Below, in pieces: positions 22,732 to 33,355 of a DNA stretch of 64,000 nt. The position numbers were made by a program, and so were the translations under genes. Position 1 is the stretch's first letter; every line of letters begins with the position of its first letter. Under the pieces are notes generated by a model. It worked only from the letters and a program-made list of their open reading frames with translations. It was not told the DNA's origin and searched no databases. Origin of the DNA: Cocos nucifera (lineage: Eukaryota; Streptophyta; Magnoliopsida; Arecales; Arecaceae); contig QRFJ01001021.1 in NCBI GenBank assembly GCA_006176705.1, positions 682,001 to 746,000 on the forward strand, read 5' to 3'.

Positions 22732-24724
22732 ATGAAAAATATCGATAATAGTTAGATGAATGCTCGCTCTATCATCTTACCTGAATACTGATAAGATGTT
22801 AGAAATTTTATAAGATTTGCACGAGAAAGAGTTGATGATCCCAATAGAATCAAATGTTCTTATCGGAGATGTCACAATAATTACTTTTAGCCTATAGATA
22901 CAACATTAGAGCACTTGTTCAATTGGGATATGGATTCAAAGTATACTATTTGAGATTTGTATAGAGAATGTAGACCTACTAACATAAGAGACCAACATAC
23001 AGGTCAACAGCCTGAACTAATTGGCATCAACGAGATATTAAATGATTTACATGAAATGGTATATTTTGACAACTCTTCTGACAGTACGGATAATACAAAT
23101 AATGAACATTTTAAAAAACTCATGAGAAATTCTAGAGAGCCATTGTATCCAAATTATAAGAAGTTCTCGATGCTTGAGTACTTAATAAAACTTCTCTATG
23201 GTAAAACCATGTTTGGTTGGAGTCGTTTGACTTTATATAGAACTTAATCAAGGAGAAATTATCAGATGGTGAAAAACTTTCAAAATTATATTTAAAGGCA
23301 AAAAAATATATGCATGAACTTGAATTGGGTTATACACCAATACATGCATGCAAGAATAATTATGCATTATTTTATAAAGAGCATCAATACTTGGATTATT
23401 GCCCAAAATAGGGTGAATCAAGATATGCTGACAATTTTAAAAGAGGTAAGAAGTGGCCTCATAAGATTTTGAGATACTTTTCATTAACACCAAGACTTCA
23501 TATGCTTTATCAATCATCGAGGACTACCGAGGCGATGAGATGGCATCATGAGATGAAAATTTTTGAGAATAACATCATTAGTCATCCAGCAGACTTTATA
23601 GTTTGAAGAAAATTTGATAAACAATATCCTTATTTTGCTAGTGATCCATGCAATATTCATCTTGGCCTAACATCTGATGGTTTTAATCCATTTGAGACCA
23701 TAAGCAATGCTTATAGTATGTGGTTGGTTATGCTAATGCTGTACAATATTGCACCATGAAAATATATGAAAGAGCCATCTATATTTTTATCGTTGCTTAT
23801 TCATGGACCTAGAGTTCCTTGACAATGAGATAGATGTTTTATCTATGATCCTTAATTGATGAATTGAGAGAACTTTGGAAGATTAGTGTTGTAACATACG
23901 ATTCAGTTAGTAAAAGAAATTTTTGATTGCATGCGATGATAATATGGATAATTAATGATTTTTTAAAATATGGCAATCTGTCTGGATGGACCACAAAAGA
24001 ATATTTGATATGTCTAATTTGCAATGATGATAGCTACTCCATTAGATTGAAGTATGGAAGAAAAATTACCAATATCGATCATTGTAGGTTTTTACCATCT
24101 AATCATTCTTGAAGAATCCGTCAGAATTAATGCTTCAATGAAAAGTCAGAGATGCATGGGCTACCTTGTATGATGAGCAGAGATGATATATTGGCACAAC
24201 TAGTGGCCATTGATAGTGTTAAATTTGACAAAGTTTCTAGGAGTCGTAAGAAAAAATATAATGAATTAGAGTTGAACTGGATGAAATGGAGCATATTTTT
24301 TGAATTACTTTATTGGCAACATCTCCTACATCATCATAACTTGGATGTCATGCATATTGAGAAGAATATTTATGATAATGTTATTGAAACACTTCTTAAC
24401 ATCAAGAAAAAAATAAAAGATAATTCAAATTCTCAGCTAGACCTAGAAAGAATAGGGATACGACATGAGTTGCACTTGGTGCCCCATGATGGTGGAAAAT
24501 TTTTAATGCCAACTGCAAATTATACATTACATGGCGATGAGAAAAATTTTTTTTATGAGTGGTTAAAAATCATAAAATTTTTTGATGATTTTGCCTCCAA
24601 CATTTCAAGCTATGTGAACTTGAAAGATGACAGTATCTTGGGTATGGAGAGTCAGTACTCTCATGTTATGTTGCAGTGTCTTATATCTGTTATGATGCGT
24701 GGCTTTTCCACCCTAGAGGTATAG
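22732..24724 (+). pseudogene. CACTA-B TNP2-type transposase (Transposase_21)
   Basis: Start chosen at 22732, because from there the N-terminus has the transposase-associated form: a short leader, then a stop in place of the Trp of the usual D-x-SWM motif, MNARS, and a zinc-like Cys motif where one expected Cys is already replaced. The TNP2 domain follows: EPLYPNYKKFS near 23140, then after a break APKT-like HHEMK (23550), LTSDGFNPF (23665), then NLSGWTTKEYLICLICNDD (23970-24030) and the hallmark HHNLDVMHIEKNIYDN (24330). Stops and frame shifts occur at about 22755, 23247, 23410, 23605, 23820 and 24110. The enzyme cuts CACTA ends; this copy cannot be made whole. Confidence 0.88.
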
Positions 24725-24774
24725 AATGCACTTATTGAATTGGATATTTTTTTTTAAGAATTATATTATCAAAA

Positions 24775-25850
24775 ATTTTAAATTGATATACTTGAAAAGC
24801 TTCAATCAGATATTGCCCTATTACTGTATAAGCTCAAAAAAAATTTTCTGCCATCATTTTTCGACATTATGGTATACTTGATAGTTCACCTTCCAAGGGA
24901 GGCTTTGCTTGTCGGATCAGTTCAATACTGATGGATATATCTTATTGAACAATAATAATATTATAAAAAAACTAATTTTTTACTTAATTTACAAGCATAA
25001 TAAAAAAATAATTATATATTTTTTATATTTATTTTTATCACTTTGTATGTGCAGATTCTTGTATAAGTTGAAATAATATTTATGAAATAAGACATGCCAG
25101 AAGGATCAATTGCAGAAGCATATACTTTCACAGTGTCTTACATTCTATTTGATATACCTTGATGATGTGGAAACATGATTCAATCATGAAGAGTGCAATG
25201 CAAAAAGGGAGTGGACAGACATTGAATTTACATTATCTATTTTCAAGTTTAATATTTGTTCCATTAGTGGAAGAAAATACAAACATATGGACATAGAAGA
25301 GCACGAGCTGGCGCATTTCTATATACTAAATAATTAATTATGAAAAAATCTATCATTTTATAGAGTAAGTATCTTTACATAATCAATATTATATACTTTT
25401 TATGAGATAAAATAAATAATAAGCATGTATTTATTATAGAGAGCATAGAGATATATTATTATAATAAAATAATAAAGATATCGAGGGATGATATCGAAAG
25501 GAGTTTGTAGCTTGATTTAGATAATGTGTAAGTACAATAATAATTTTATTCAACTTTTTATTACATGTAATGTACACAGAGATAATTTATCTTAACTTAT
25601 ATATATGTTGTTGTAGATGATATTAGTGTATCATAATAAAGAAGATGGAACAACCAAGGAATTATATGATTTGGCATACCATCTCAATCCTAGAATTTTG
25701 GATTATAGCTCATATATTATTGGTGGTACGAGATTTCATACAAGAAAGCTTGATATGCAGTGGCAGACTCAAAATGGTGGAATTTTGATATTGGGAACCG
25801 ATGGAGATAATGAGATTGAATATTATGGTATCCTAATGGACATTATATAG
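24775..25850 (+). pseudogene. CACTA-B DUF4218/DUF4216 region
   Basis: Downstream of the TNP2 domain, 24775-24955 reads as DUF4218 (KLQSDIALLLYKLKKNFLPS then IVHLPREALL), followed by an apparent intron. It resumes at about 25090 with PEGSIAEAY and runs to 25330; a further exon at 25617-25850 carries YSSYIIGGTRFHTRKLD and NEIEYYGILMDII, the start of DUF4216. Both domains normally form the C-terminal half of the TNP2-type transposase. Several stops lie between. Confidence 0.8.
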
Positions 25851-26480
25851 TTAAAATATGAATCAAAATAATTTATTTACCTATTTAAATGCCAATGATG
25901 GGATATCAATAATAATAGGATGGGTATTCATAAAGATGCATGCTTCACAAATGTCGACTTTGCGAGAACATAATACTAATTCAATCATTTCATACTCACT
26001 AGTTAGGCAAATGAGGTATTCCTAAAAGATATGAGATATAAGGATGAATGACATATTATATAAAGAATCGCACTAATAAATATTTATGACATACATGTTT
26101 GTTCTGAGATAGAAATAGATGAGAATTTCTTTCAGGAGGAATAGAATACAGTTGATTTGGAATAGTACAGTGCCAACATTGGAAGTGCATCTCCTCTAAT
26201 TAGGGATGACGTGCAATTGGATAATATTGATGTTAGTGAATTAAATATGAACATGTCAGAGGATTATGATGACAACTTCATAAATGATGATGAGGAAGAT
26301 TATACGTTGGTGGATTATGATGATAAAGATGTCGATAATCCTCCTGATGATGATACAAACATGGAATAATAATATATAATTTTTCAAGAAACTCATATAT
26401 CTTAAATTTCATATATGATTTAGTATTGATATAATTTTTATTAATATTATATTATTTTTAATATGTTGTTTGATACAGAC
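25851..26480 (+). pseudogene. CACTA-B transposase C-terminal tail remnant
   Basis: Residual coding signal follows DUF4216: an Asp-rich acidic tail (about 26210-26365, with repeated GATGATGATG) ending at a stop near 26370, then an AT-rich spacer to the next gene. Acidic tails are usual at the C-terminus of these transposases. Frame is broken more than once. Confidence 0.5.
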
Positions 26481-28303
26481 ATGCCACCAGGAGGACAATC
26501 CCGGAGGGAGGCCCACATGAAGATGTCGGTGCATCTCCATCTCAATAGCAATCTCCTGATCAGACAGTCACATTATCTATTGCCATGATAGGTTGATTTT
26601 AAATATTATAGTTTTTGATATTTAATTTATTTTAATTTTTATTATTTATAAATAATTAATTTTAAGCTATGCCACTATGAGGATAATCTAATGGAGGGGA
26701 TCGATATAGAGATGTCAGTATCTCTTTATCTTAGTAGCACACTACTAAGGTAGGCATATCATCTCCTACCATGATAGGTTGATTTTATATATTATAATTT
26801 TTTATATTATATTTGCTTTAAGCTTTTATTATGTATAAATAATAAATTTTAAGCTTTTTATTTTGCTGCTGCTGCTGATGCTGTGAGTAGGTAGACTCGT
26901 GGAGCCACCAGAAATGAGAAGCTGGAGGAATGGAGGGCACATTCCGAGGAGAGGATGAGGATTGTCATCCCACCGGGATATATCATATCACTTAAGTGCT
27001 ACATCAGGAATTCGTACGTACACGAGATTGATATTATTATCCGTTCGTACGCTCCTCTGACGTTGTTCAACTAATGTAAAGTTACGAGGCCACAACAGTA
27101 AATCCTCCTCAACCATTTGCAATAACTAAATATAAATTACATTGTATTTTTTAAATATAGATCATTCTATTTATTTATGTATATTTGATAATTACTTAAC
27201 TTTTATTTTTTTAAAATCTCATATGTCGTATATTATTTTTGTAGCATGACTTTGATATTGAGGAGATTGATACCCCATGTGTATGGGAGGCTATTCTTAG
27301 TATATGGGAAGATTGCTTATGGGATTCAGATATGAGCTCCACAACCATTGGAAGAAGATCTTTTATACACATGTGGTGGCAGTGGCACATGAGACACCAC
27401 ATAGGAGTATATCACACCCTGACTAGAATCTTCCTAGCACCAGATACGAGGATCCTGCATATTGGATATAATTATTATATATAATAAAAATATTGATTAT
27501 TGAATTGATATGGTATCATAATATGTTCATTAATATCTTGATTGCATTTACTTATCAGGCCTTTTGCAAAAAGGTCTCATAGAGTGATCGACGCTCATGG
27601 TGATGCATTATGGCAGATTGAAGTCATTTGCACAATATCAGTATGAGTTGATAAGTACACAAACATAAATTTTTAATGATTTATTAGAATATATCTATAT
27701 ACTTACATTCATAAATTTTAGAGGAATATCGAGATAGGATAGCTGTCAAGCGGGTTGATGTCTACTAGAGGATCCATCGTCGGGCGACGGACGAGTGGCT
27801 TTTCGAGACTAGGAAGAGACATGTGAGTATTAATTGATTAAGTTTTGTTCCAATTTTATTATAAAGTTTAGACTCTTTATTATATTTATTTTTTTCTTTA
27901 ATTAGGAGTGGATGATGGAGGTATGATTTCAGTCCCCCGCTGAGGGCTCCATCCTATATCCACAGATGACGATATCTGTGATGAGGTACTCAGTAGGAGA
28001 TCTAGCTATATTATGGGATTGGGATATGGGGTTGTGGCTCCTAGCTCCTTTCGAGCAGCACATATTTTTTATGATGCTCGTCTATATGAGGCAGAGAGGA
28101 GACATGCTGAGATCAAGAGGAGACATTAGGAGGAGATAGAGGACCTATGACAGGCCAATGCTGAGCCTTCATCCCAACTTACAGCATTTGGGGCGAAGCT
28201 CGATAACTTATGTCACCGTATGCCTCTTCCACCAACTTTCGATGTTCCTACTGATGCTTATGATCAAAACTTCATCGATGATGATGATGGATATCCTCTA
28301 TGA
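26480..28303 (+). pseudogene. CACTA-B TNPA-like gene (Transposase_24 type)
   Basis: A start at MPPGGQSRREAH (26480) is followed by small exons. One near 26870-27110 holds NEKLEEWRAHSEERMRIVIPPG; 27240-27480 and 27560-27830 hold decayed matches to the Transposase_24 core. The last exon (27905-28303) includes the family signature AEGS...QMTISVM, then ...RRSSYIMGLGYGV, a coiled-coil-like YEAERRHAEIKRRH, and the end FIDDDDGYPL with stop TGA at 28301. In En/Spm the second gene makes a protein that binds the subterminal motifs. Exon borders are approximate. Confidence 0.7.
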
Positions 28304-28677
28304 TCGATATTATTGTATATTATTTTTAATCAATATATTTTCATTATTTATTAGATAATTAGTTTGTTAACTTAATTTTTAATTTAATACAGGTCTATGA
28401 TATGTGGCTGAACATATGGAGTTTTATTTTATTTCAATATATATATTTTTTATATGATATCCTTTATGATTGTATATATTTTTTACATTAGTTGTATGTA
28501 CAATATTTTGTATATATACATGATTTTATATGGATATTTTGAAGTGAATAAATTTGATTTTGGCATGTGTTTATTTGTTTAGAGGTTTTAAAGTAAAAAT
28601 GAAGAAGATAAATATTATATTCATTTATCTACAAATTTTAAAAAATTGGCATAAATAAAATTATTTTTTTATTAAAA
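28304..28677. other. 3' spacer of CACTA-B
   Basis: AT-rich sequence between the TNPA-like stop and the right subterminal repeats. It has AATAAA-like signals near 28555, but I cannot single out a polyadenylation site. Confidence 0.4.
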
Positions 28678-29413
28678 ATAATTAGCGATGCAAATGGAAG
28701 CATAGGTAAAGAGTTCTAGCGATGCTAATTAGCATTGATAAATCTAAAGTAACTTTGTCAAACAACGTGCCAGTTTGTCACCTTTAGCCATGCTTATCAA
28801 TTACTGACGTAAGTTAACATTGCAAAATATTTATCAATGCAAAATAAATATAGGTAAATCCAAAGTAACCATCACCAAATAGCATGCCACCATTAGCCAC
28901 GCTTACCAATTACCGACGTAAGTTTACATTGCAAAATATTTACCAATGTAAAATAAACATAGATAATTATACATTGGCGACGTAAACATTGCATCGCTAA
29001 TAGTTTATCGATGTTGCCTTTGCATCGCAAAAGAATCATTTTTCTGACTTTAGTTAGCATAAGGAAATCTTGATTTTTCGACCTAATTTTTCATCGATAA
29101 AAGTTTTTCTTATTGATGTTTAACTTGTGTAGGTAAAATTCTTTATTGCCGATGTTTATTTTATGTCATTAAATATGTATTTTTCGATGCCTAGAAAGCA
29201 TAGCTAAAAATAATCATTGAGTTTCTTTTAATGTCGATAAAATAAACTTTTTCCAACAAAAAATTATAAATATTGGTAAATGGAATCAATGATGATACTT
29301 TTGCCAATAGATTTTTTTCGACGTATTTTATGTCAGTAGAAACAATTAGCGATGCCTTTTCGGGACTTAGCTATGCTTTTGTTGTGTAGCTAATTATCCT
29401 TTTTCTTTTAGTG
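28678..29413. repeat. CACTA-B right subterminal repeats
   Basis: Copies of AAGCATAGGTAAAG, TTAGCATTGATAAA and TACCGACGTAAGTT-like motifs in both orientations, including a direct duplication of about 110 bp (28765-28860 against 28880-28975). It ends with the terminus TTTTCTTTTAGTG. Confidence 0.8.
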
Positions 29414-30004
29414 TATTTTTCATGATGGTGATCTAAATTTAATAAAAATTGAAGGGAATGGCTTCTCAAATTACAATAGCCTATTTTTCTTATTGTTATG
29501 GTACTTTGTTATTTAAGATCATGTTGCTTAATTTTGCATGATGGATGCTTAATTAATGTTGCTTTGTTTTATTATGTTTCAACTTGGAATTCATCATGTT
29601 GGATATGTATCAATGCAAAATCTTATATTGTTGAAATTTATGCTATTGGAATTAATGTTGTTGGGTATGTATTTTGCTTGCTAATAAATTTAGTGATTAA
29701 TTTTAAAATTTAAAAAAATTTAAAAAATAATTATGATAAAAAAACTAGCCATCATGAAAATTTCTATCATAAGAGTTGACCCATGGGTCGACCCCTATGT
29801 TGGTCGTCCCCTGACACAGGGGTCAACCTATGGGTCATCCCTTGCGGTAGAACAGAAACATTTCATTTCTATTTTTGGATGGCAGAATAATAGGGTCGAC
29901 CTATGGATCATCCCTTGGCAAAGGGATCGTCTCATGAGCCGATCCTTTTTATATGCCACTAAAGAATTTAATTATAATTTTTTTAAAAAAAATTAAATTT
30001 TTTT
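29414..30004. other. CACTA-A right interior
   Basis: Begins in the middle of the tandem unit split by CACTA-B (TTTTTCATGATGGTGATCTA). Between 29498 and 29713 a frame without known domain opens. I see no transposase remnant. Confidence 0.5.
29774..29945. repeat. Palindromic GGGTCGACC-type mini-repeats
   Basis: Short near-palindromic units built on GTTGACCCATGGGTCGACC and its variants (GGTCAACCTATGGGTCATCC, GGGTCGACCTATGGATCATCC) occur about five times in 170 bp. The block is richer in GC than its surroundings. No function can be read from it. Confidence 0.6.
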
Positions 30005-30439
30005 TTTAACAATGGCATTAGTGACGGCACATGCCATCGCTAATAATTTTTAAATTTAAAAAATAAAAATAAAAAATTATTAGGAATAGTATTAGAGATG
30101 AAAATGCTATCGCTAATAGTTTTTTAAAATCTAAATTAAAAAAAAAGTATTAGAGATAAAATTAGTGATAGGATATACCATCATTGATAGTATTTTAAAA
30201 TTTTAATTATAAAAATAAATAAAAAAATATTAGCGATGGCACTTACCATTGCTAATTCTATTGCTAATTATGTTTATTAGCGATGGAAGATTTGCCATCA
30301 CTAATAATGATAATTAGAGATAACTATTTATGCGACGGACTTTTACCGATGGCTTGCCATCGCTAATAGCATTAATGATAGCAAACTCCTTATTAGCGAC
30401 GGCATTTAGCCATAGCTAATAATTAGTTTTTTAGTAGTG
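30005..30439. repeat. CACTA-A right subterminal repeats and terminus
   Basis: Many copies of TGCCATCGCTAATA and TTAGCGATGGCA in alternating orientation, ending TTTTTTAGTAGTG at 30439, followed by the AGA target copy. Confidence 0.88.
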
Positions 30440-31490
30440 AGAGCAACTAAAGGCTCAAGAGTGTCGCCCCGACTGATGAGGATGATGATCTAGTGATGTC
30501 GGGTCAACATCCACCACCATCTTCTATCTCAAGATCTTTCCAAGCTTTATCTCCTCCCTCCCTTCATTGTCAGACATTGGTTGAGGGAGGTTTTGTTGTT
30601 CTAGGATAGTTAGGGGCAAGCCAAGGAAAAGCCCCATGCGGTTTGATTCACCAACCAACCCCTCTGAGTCAACCCTCCTCCAACAGACTGGAAGGGGTTT
30701 ATTGCATTGGGGATGTACGTCCCCAAAGACTCGTTGGTGCTAGATGATCGTCAACTGGCCTAGGAGCTAATAAAGATGATCATGCTCCCAACAGATTGGG
30801 AGAAGAGAAAGTCGTGCATGCTGGACGAGAACATCAATAGGTGTTATTCATCTATCCTCTCGGTAAGTCTGACAAACTTCTTCCCTTGTTGTTTTCCTTT
30901 CTTCCTAAATTCTTTGCTTAGAAAATCTTTTGTTTTGCAACTAGCCCATGACACTACTATCCTTTATAAGGGACTAATCAGCTTTGGCCAACTTAGTTAG
31001 TCCTTAGAAGACAAGATTCAGTCTACCGAAGCTTGAGCACAAGTTGTTGAGGAAGTTGTTCATGATGCTAAAGAGCGCGAACACAAATATCAAGATGAAG
31101 TTGCTTTATTGAATGGCAAGCTATCTCCTTCTCAGGATAAAATCATCTTGTTGGAGGTGACACTAAAGAAGGAGGAGGAATCTAGCCGGATAATCACCGA
31201 GTTGGAGAAAGAAGTTAATCTAGCCAAAGTCGCCCTCATGGAGGCCAAACAAAAGTAAGTTGATACTGAAAGGGTAGCTCGAGAAGCTAATTAAAAGGCT
31301 TCTACTACTGAGACTCGAGCCCAAGAATCTTCTTCTCGGGCACTGGCTGAGTATAAGGCATCGTAGGACTTTGAAGATGACATCGTTGAAGGATCGATCG
31401 TGGCTTATAAGGTCAACTTTGAGGACTACAAGAGTGCAGTTGCTCATGTTTACCCCAAGTTGGATTTGAGCGGGGTATGGTCTAAAGGAA
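30440..31490 (+). pseudogene. PF04195-like gene, 3' part after CACTA-A
   Basis: If CACTA-A and one AGA are removed, the exon before 13877 joins this sequence and reads APTDEDDDLVMSG, then a Pro/Ser-rich linker. A probable intron lies near 30865-30945 (GTAAGT at 30863). Downstream comes a long heptad-rich coiled coil (about 31050-31340: KEREHKYQDEVALLNGK, LEKEVNLAKVALMEAKQK), then FEDYKSAVAHVYPKLDLS, the C-terminal form seen in this plant family. Stops are present. The reading ends at 31490, where CACTA-C has inserted. Confidence 0.55.
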
Positions 31491-31965
31491 CACTACTATA
31501 GAATGGGGTTAGGGTAGTACTTGCTATTGCAGCGGTTTGAAAATAGTTGTCGTAGACTCTACAACAGTTGTTACACATAACCGGTATCATAGGTTGGACC
31601 TATGGCAGCGATTTTATCTAACCACTGCCATAGTTCGTCTATAGTAGTGGTTATGTGTAACCACTGCCATAGATCTGATCTATAACAATCATTTTGCTTA
31701 ACCGCTACCATAGGTCATACCTATGGCAGCGATTAATCAACCACTTCCATAGTTCACATCTATGGCCATGGTTAAGCTTGATCGATGCTATAGGTTTGAT
31801 CTATTGCAGCGGTTAGGCAAAACCGTTGCTATAGATCTCGATCTATGGTAGTGGTTATGTATAATCATTGCTATAGATAATCTATGACAGTAGTTAGGCA
31901 AAACTGCTGTCATAGGTCAGACCTATGGCAGTGATTATGTATAACTGCTGCTATATTTTTTCATA
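31491..31965. repeat. CACTA-C left terminus and subterminal repeats
   Basis: At least ten alternating copies of CTATGGCAGCGGTTA and TAACCACTGCCATAG, often paired around a short TCAGACC/GGTCTGA-like centre so that they form 40-50 bp hairpins. This motif differs from those of CACTA-A and CACTA-B, marking a third family. Confidence 0.88.
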
Positions 31966-31977
31966 TTTTTTTAAATA

Positions 31978-32900
31978 TTATATAATTCTAAAATTTAATT
32001 TCCATCTTCATCATTCATTATCTAAATAATGATCATTAAAGTATCATCATAAAAGACCATCTCAATCTGATAACCTTAGCTTCATCGATGATCATGAATG
32101 ATGGTACGATGATCTGATGAATGGAGACCATCGATGGATCCAAAAATCTATAACCATAATTTTGGTGATGCTTATAGCATACTATCAAAGTTTCACTTCA
32201 ATCGAATATCGTTATTATGATCAATTTAATATGGGATGATTTTGACTGTTAAATGAGAAATAAATGATCAAAAGGCCAAACAACATCCGATTACGAGATA
32301 ATTTTTTAGTTAAATAATCTTTGCTATAATTTTAATTATTTGATATGATGATGATCATAAAATCCAAATCATTTATGTATCAACTATTCACATTAAACAG
32401 ATCTTGCAAAACCACAAGCATAATTACTAAAGAAGTTTAAGAAATGGTATCGAGCGATGTATAGTTTTGGATCGTTCTTAGACCCGTGGTTTGAATTTTA
32501 TGATCATCACTGTAAAAATGATTAAAGTAGTAGTCAAGATCATTTATCTAAAAAATTATCTCATAATCGAACATTGTTTGATCCTTTGATCACTCTTTTT
32601 TTATTTAATGGTCGAAATCATTTCATACTAAATTGATCATGATAACAATATCCGATTGAAGTAAAATTTTGATAGTGTGCTATAAATGACACCAAGATCA
32701 TCATTATAGATTTTTAGATCCATCAATAGTCTCCATCTATTAGATCATTGTGCCATTGTTCGTGATCATCGAAATCGAATTTTATTGATCGATGAAGCTA
32801 AGGCTATCGGATCGAGGCGGCCTTTTGTGACGACACTCTAATAATAATTATTTAGATAATGAATAATGAAGATGGATATTAAATTTTAGAATTATAATTT
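31978..32900. repeat. Foldback FB-C inside CACTA-C (loop inverted)
   Basis: Left arm about 31978-32368, loop about 32369-32491, right arm about 32492-32900. The arms carry the same sequence as FB-A and FB-B (CATCATTCATTATCTAAATA on the left, TTATTTAGATAATGAATAAT on the right). The loop holds ACATCGCTCGATA only in reverse complement (TATCGAGCGATGTATAGTTT), whereas FB-A and FB-B carry the forward version (CCAAAACTATATGTCTCTTG). So the central segment is flipped relative to the other two. Confidence 0.82.
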
Positions 32901-32934
32901 ATTTAAAAAATAAAAAAAATTGATTATTAAACTA

Positions 32935-33355
32935 TGGCAGCGATTTTTAATCGCTCCCATAGGTTAGGTTATTTTTTCCAACCGCCCTAATTTTTTATTT
33001 TTTCTCTGGTCCTCTCTCTCTCTCCCTCCTCTCTGCCATTGGTAAGGACCCTCCTTCTTTTCTGGTTGGCCCCACCACCTCTCCCATCTCCTCCTTTTTC
33101 GATCGGCCCCGCCACCTCCCTCTCCTCCTCCTCCATCTTCCCTAGCTGGCCTGACCACCGGCCCCCCACCTCCCCCGCCTCCTTCTTCTTCCCCAGTCGG
33201 CCCGGCTACCGGCCCTACCTCCTCTCTCTCTCTCTCTCTTTCTCTCATCTCTTCCCTCGGCCCAACCCACCACCACCGCCCCCTCCCTCTTTGCACCACC
33301 ACCGCCATCCCTTTGGACTCCCTTCTCTCTCTTTTTCTCTTTCTTTGTCTCTCTC
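32935..33355. other. GC-rich, CT-rich tract of CACTA-C, left half
   Basis: After a short resumption of subterminal motif (CTATGGCAGCGATTTT, 32933), the sequence turns C/T-rich with (CTCTCT)n and CCTCC units. Pro/Ser-rich frames open by composition only. The tract is split by Copia-2 and continues at 38877. It sits in the same place as the GC-rich tracts of CACTA-A and CACTA-B. Confidence 0.6.

Larger units (their letters stand above)
17831..29413 (+). mobile_element. CACTA-B: En/Spm transposon with TNP2 and TNPA-type genes
   Basis: Left end AACTATAAGAAATAG at 17831, that is CACTATAAGAAA with its first C changed to A; right end TTTTCTTTTAGTG at 29413. The 3-bp target TAT lies on both sides (17828-17830 and 29414-29416), and the host array of CACTA-A reads on across it. 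About 11.6 kb, plus-strand genes: a TNP2-type transposase (from 22732) then a Transposase_24/TNPA-type gene (to 28303). Stops and frame breaks, plus the damaged terminal base, make it immobile. Subterminal motifs (GCATAGGCAATAAG / AATTGCCTATGC) differ from those of CACTA-A, so it is a different family. Confidence 0.92.
13878..30439. mobile_element. CACTA-A: non-autonomous En/Spm transposon, split by CACTA-B
   Basis: Left end CACTACAAGAAAATAG at 13878; right end TTTTTTAGTAGTG at 30439, the inverted counterpart. A 3-bp duplication AGA flanks it (13875-13877 and 30440-30442), as expected of CACTA elements. Both ends carry many copies of a subterminal motif close to TTAGCGATGGCAAA in both orientations. 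Without CACTA-B the element is about 5.0 kb and shows no transposase gene, so it would have moved only with help in trans. Its interior holds a foldback, a GC-rich tract and an irregular tandem array. It interrupts the PF04195-like gene. Confidence 0.93.
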
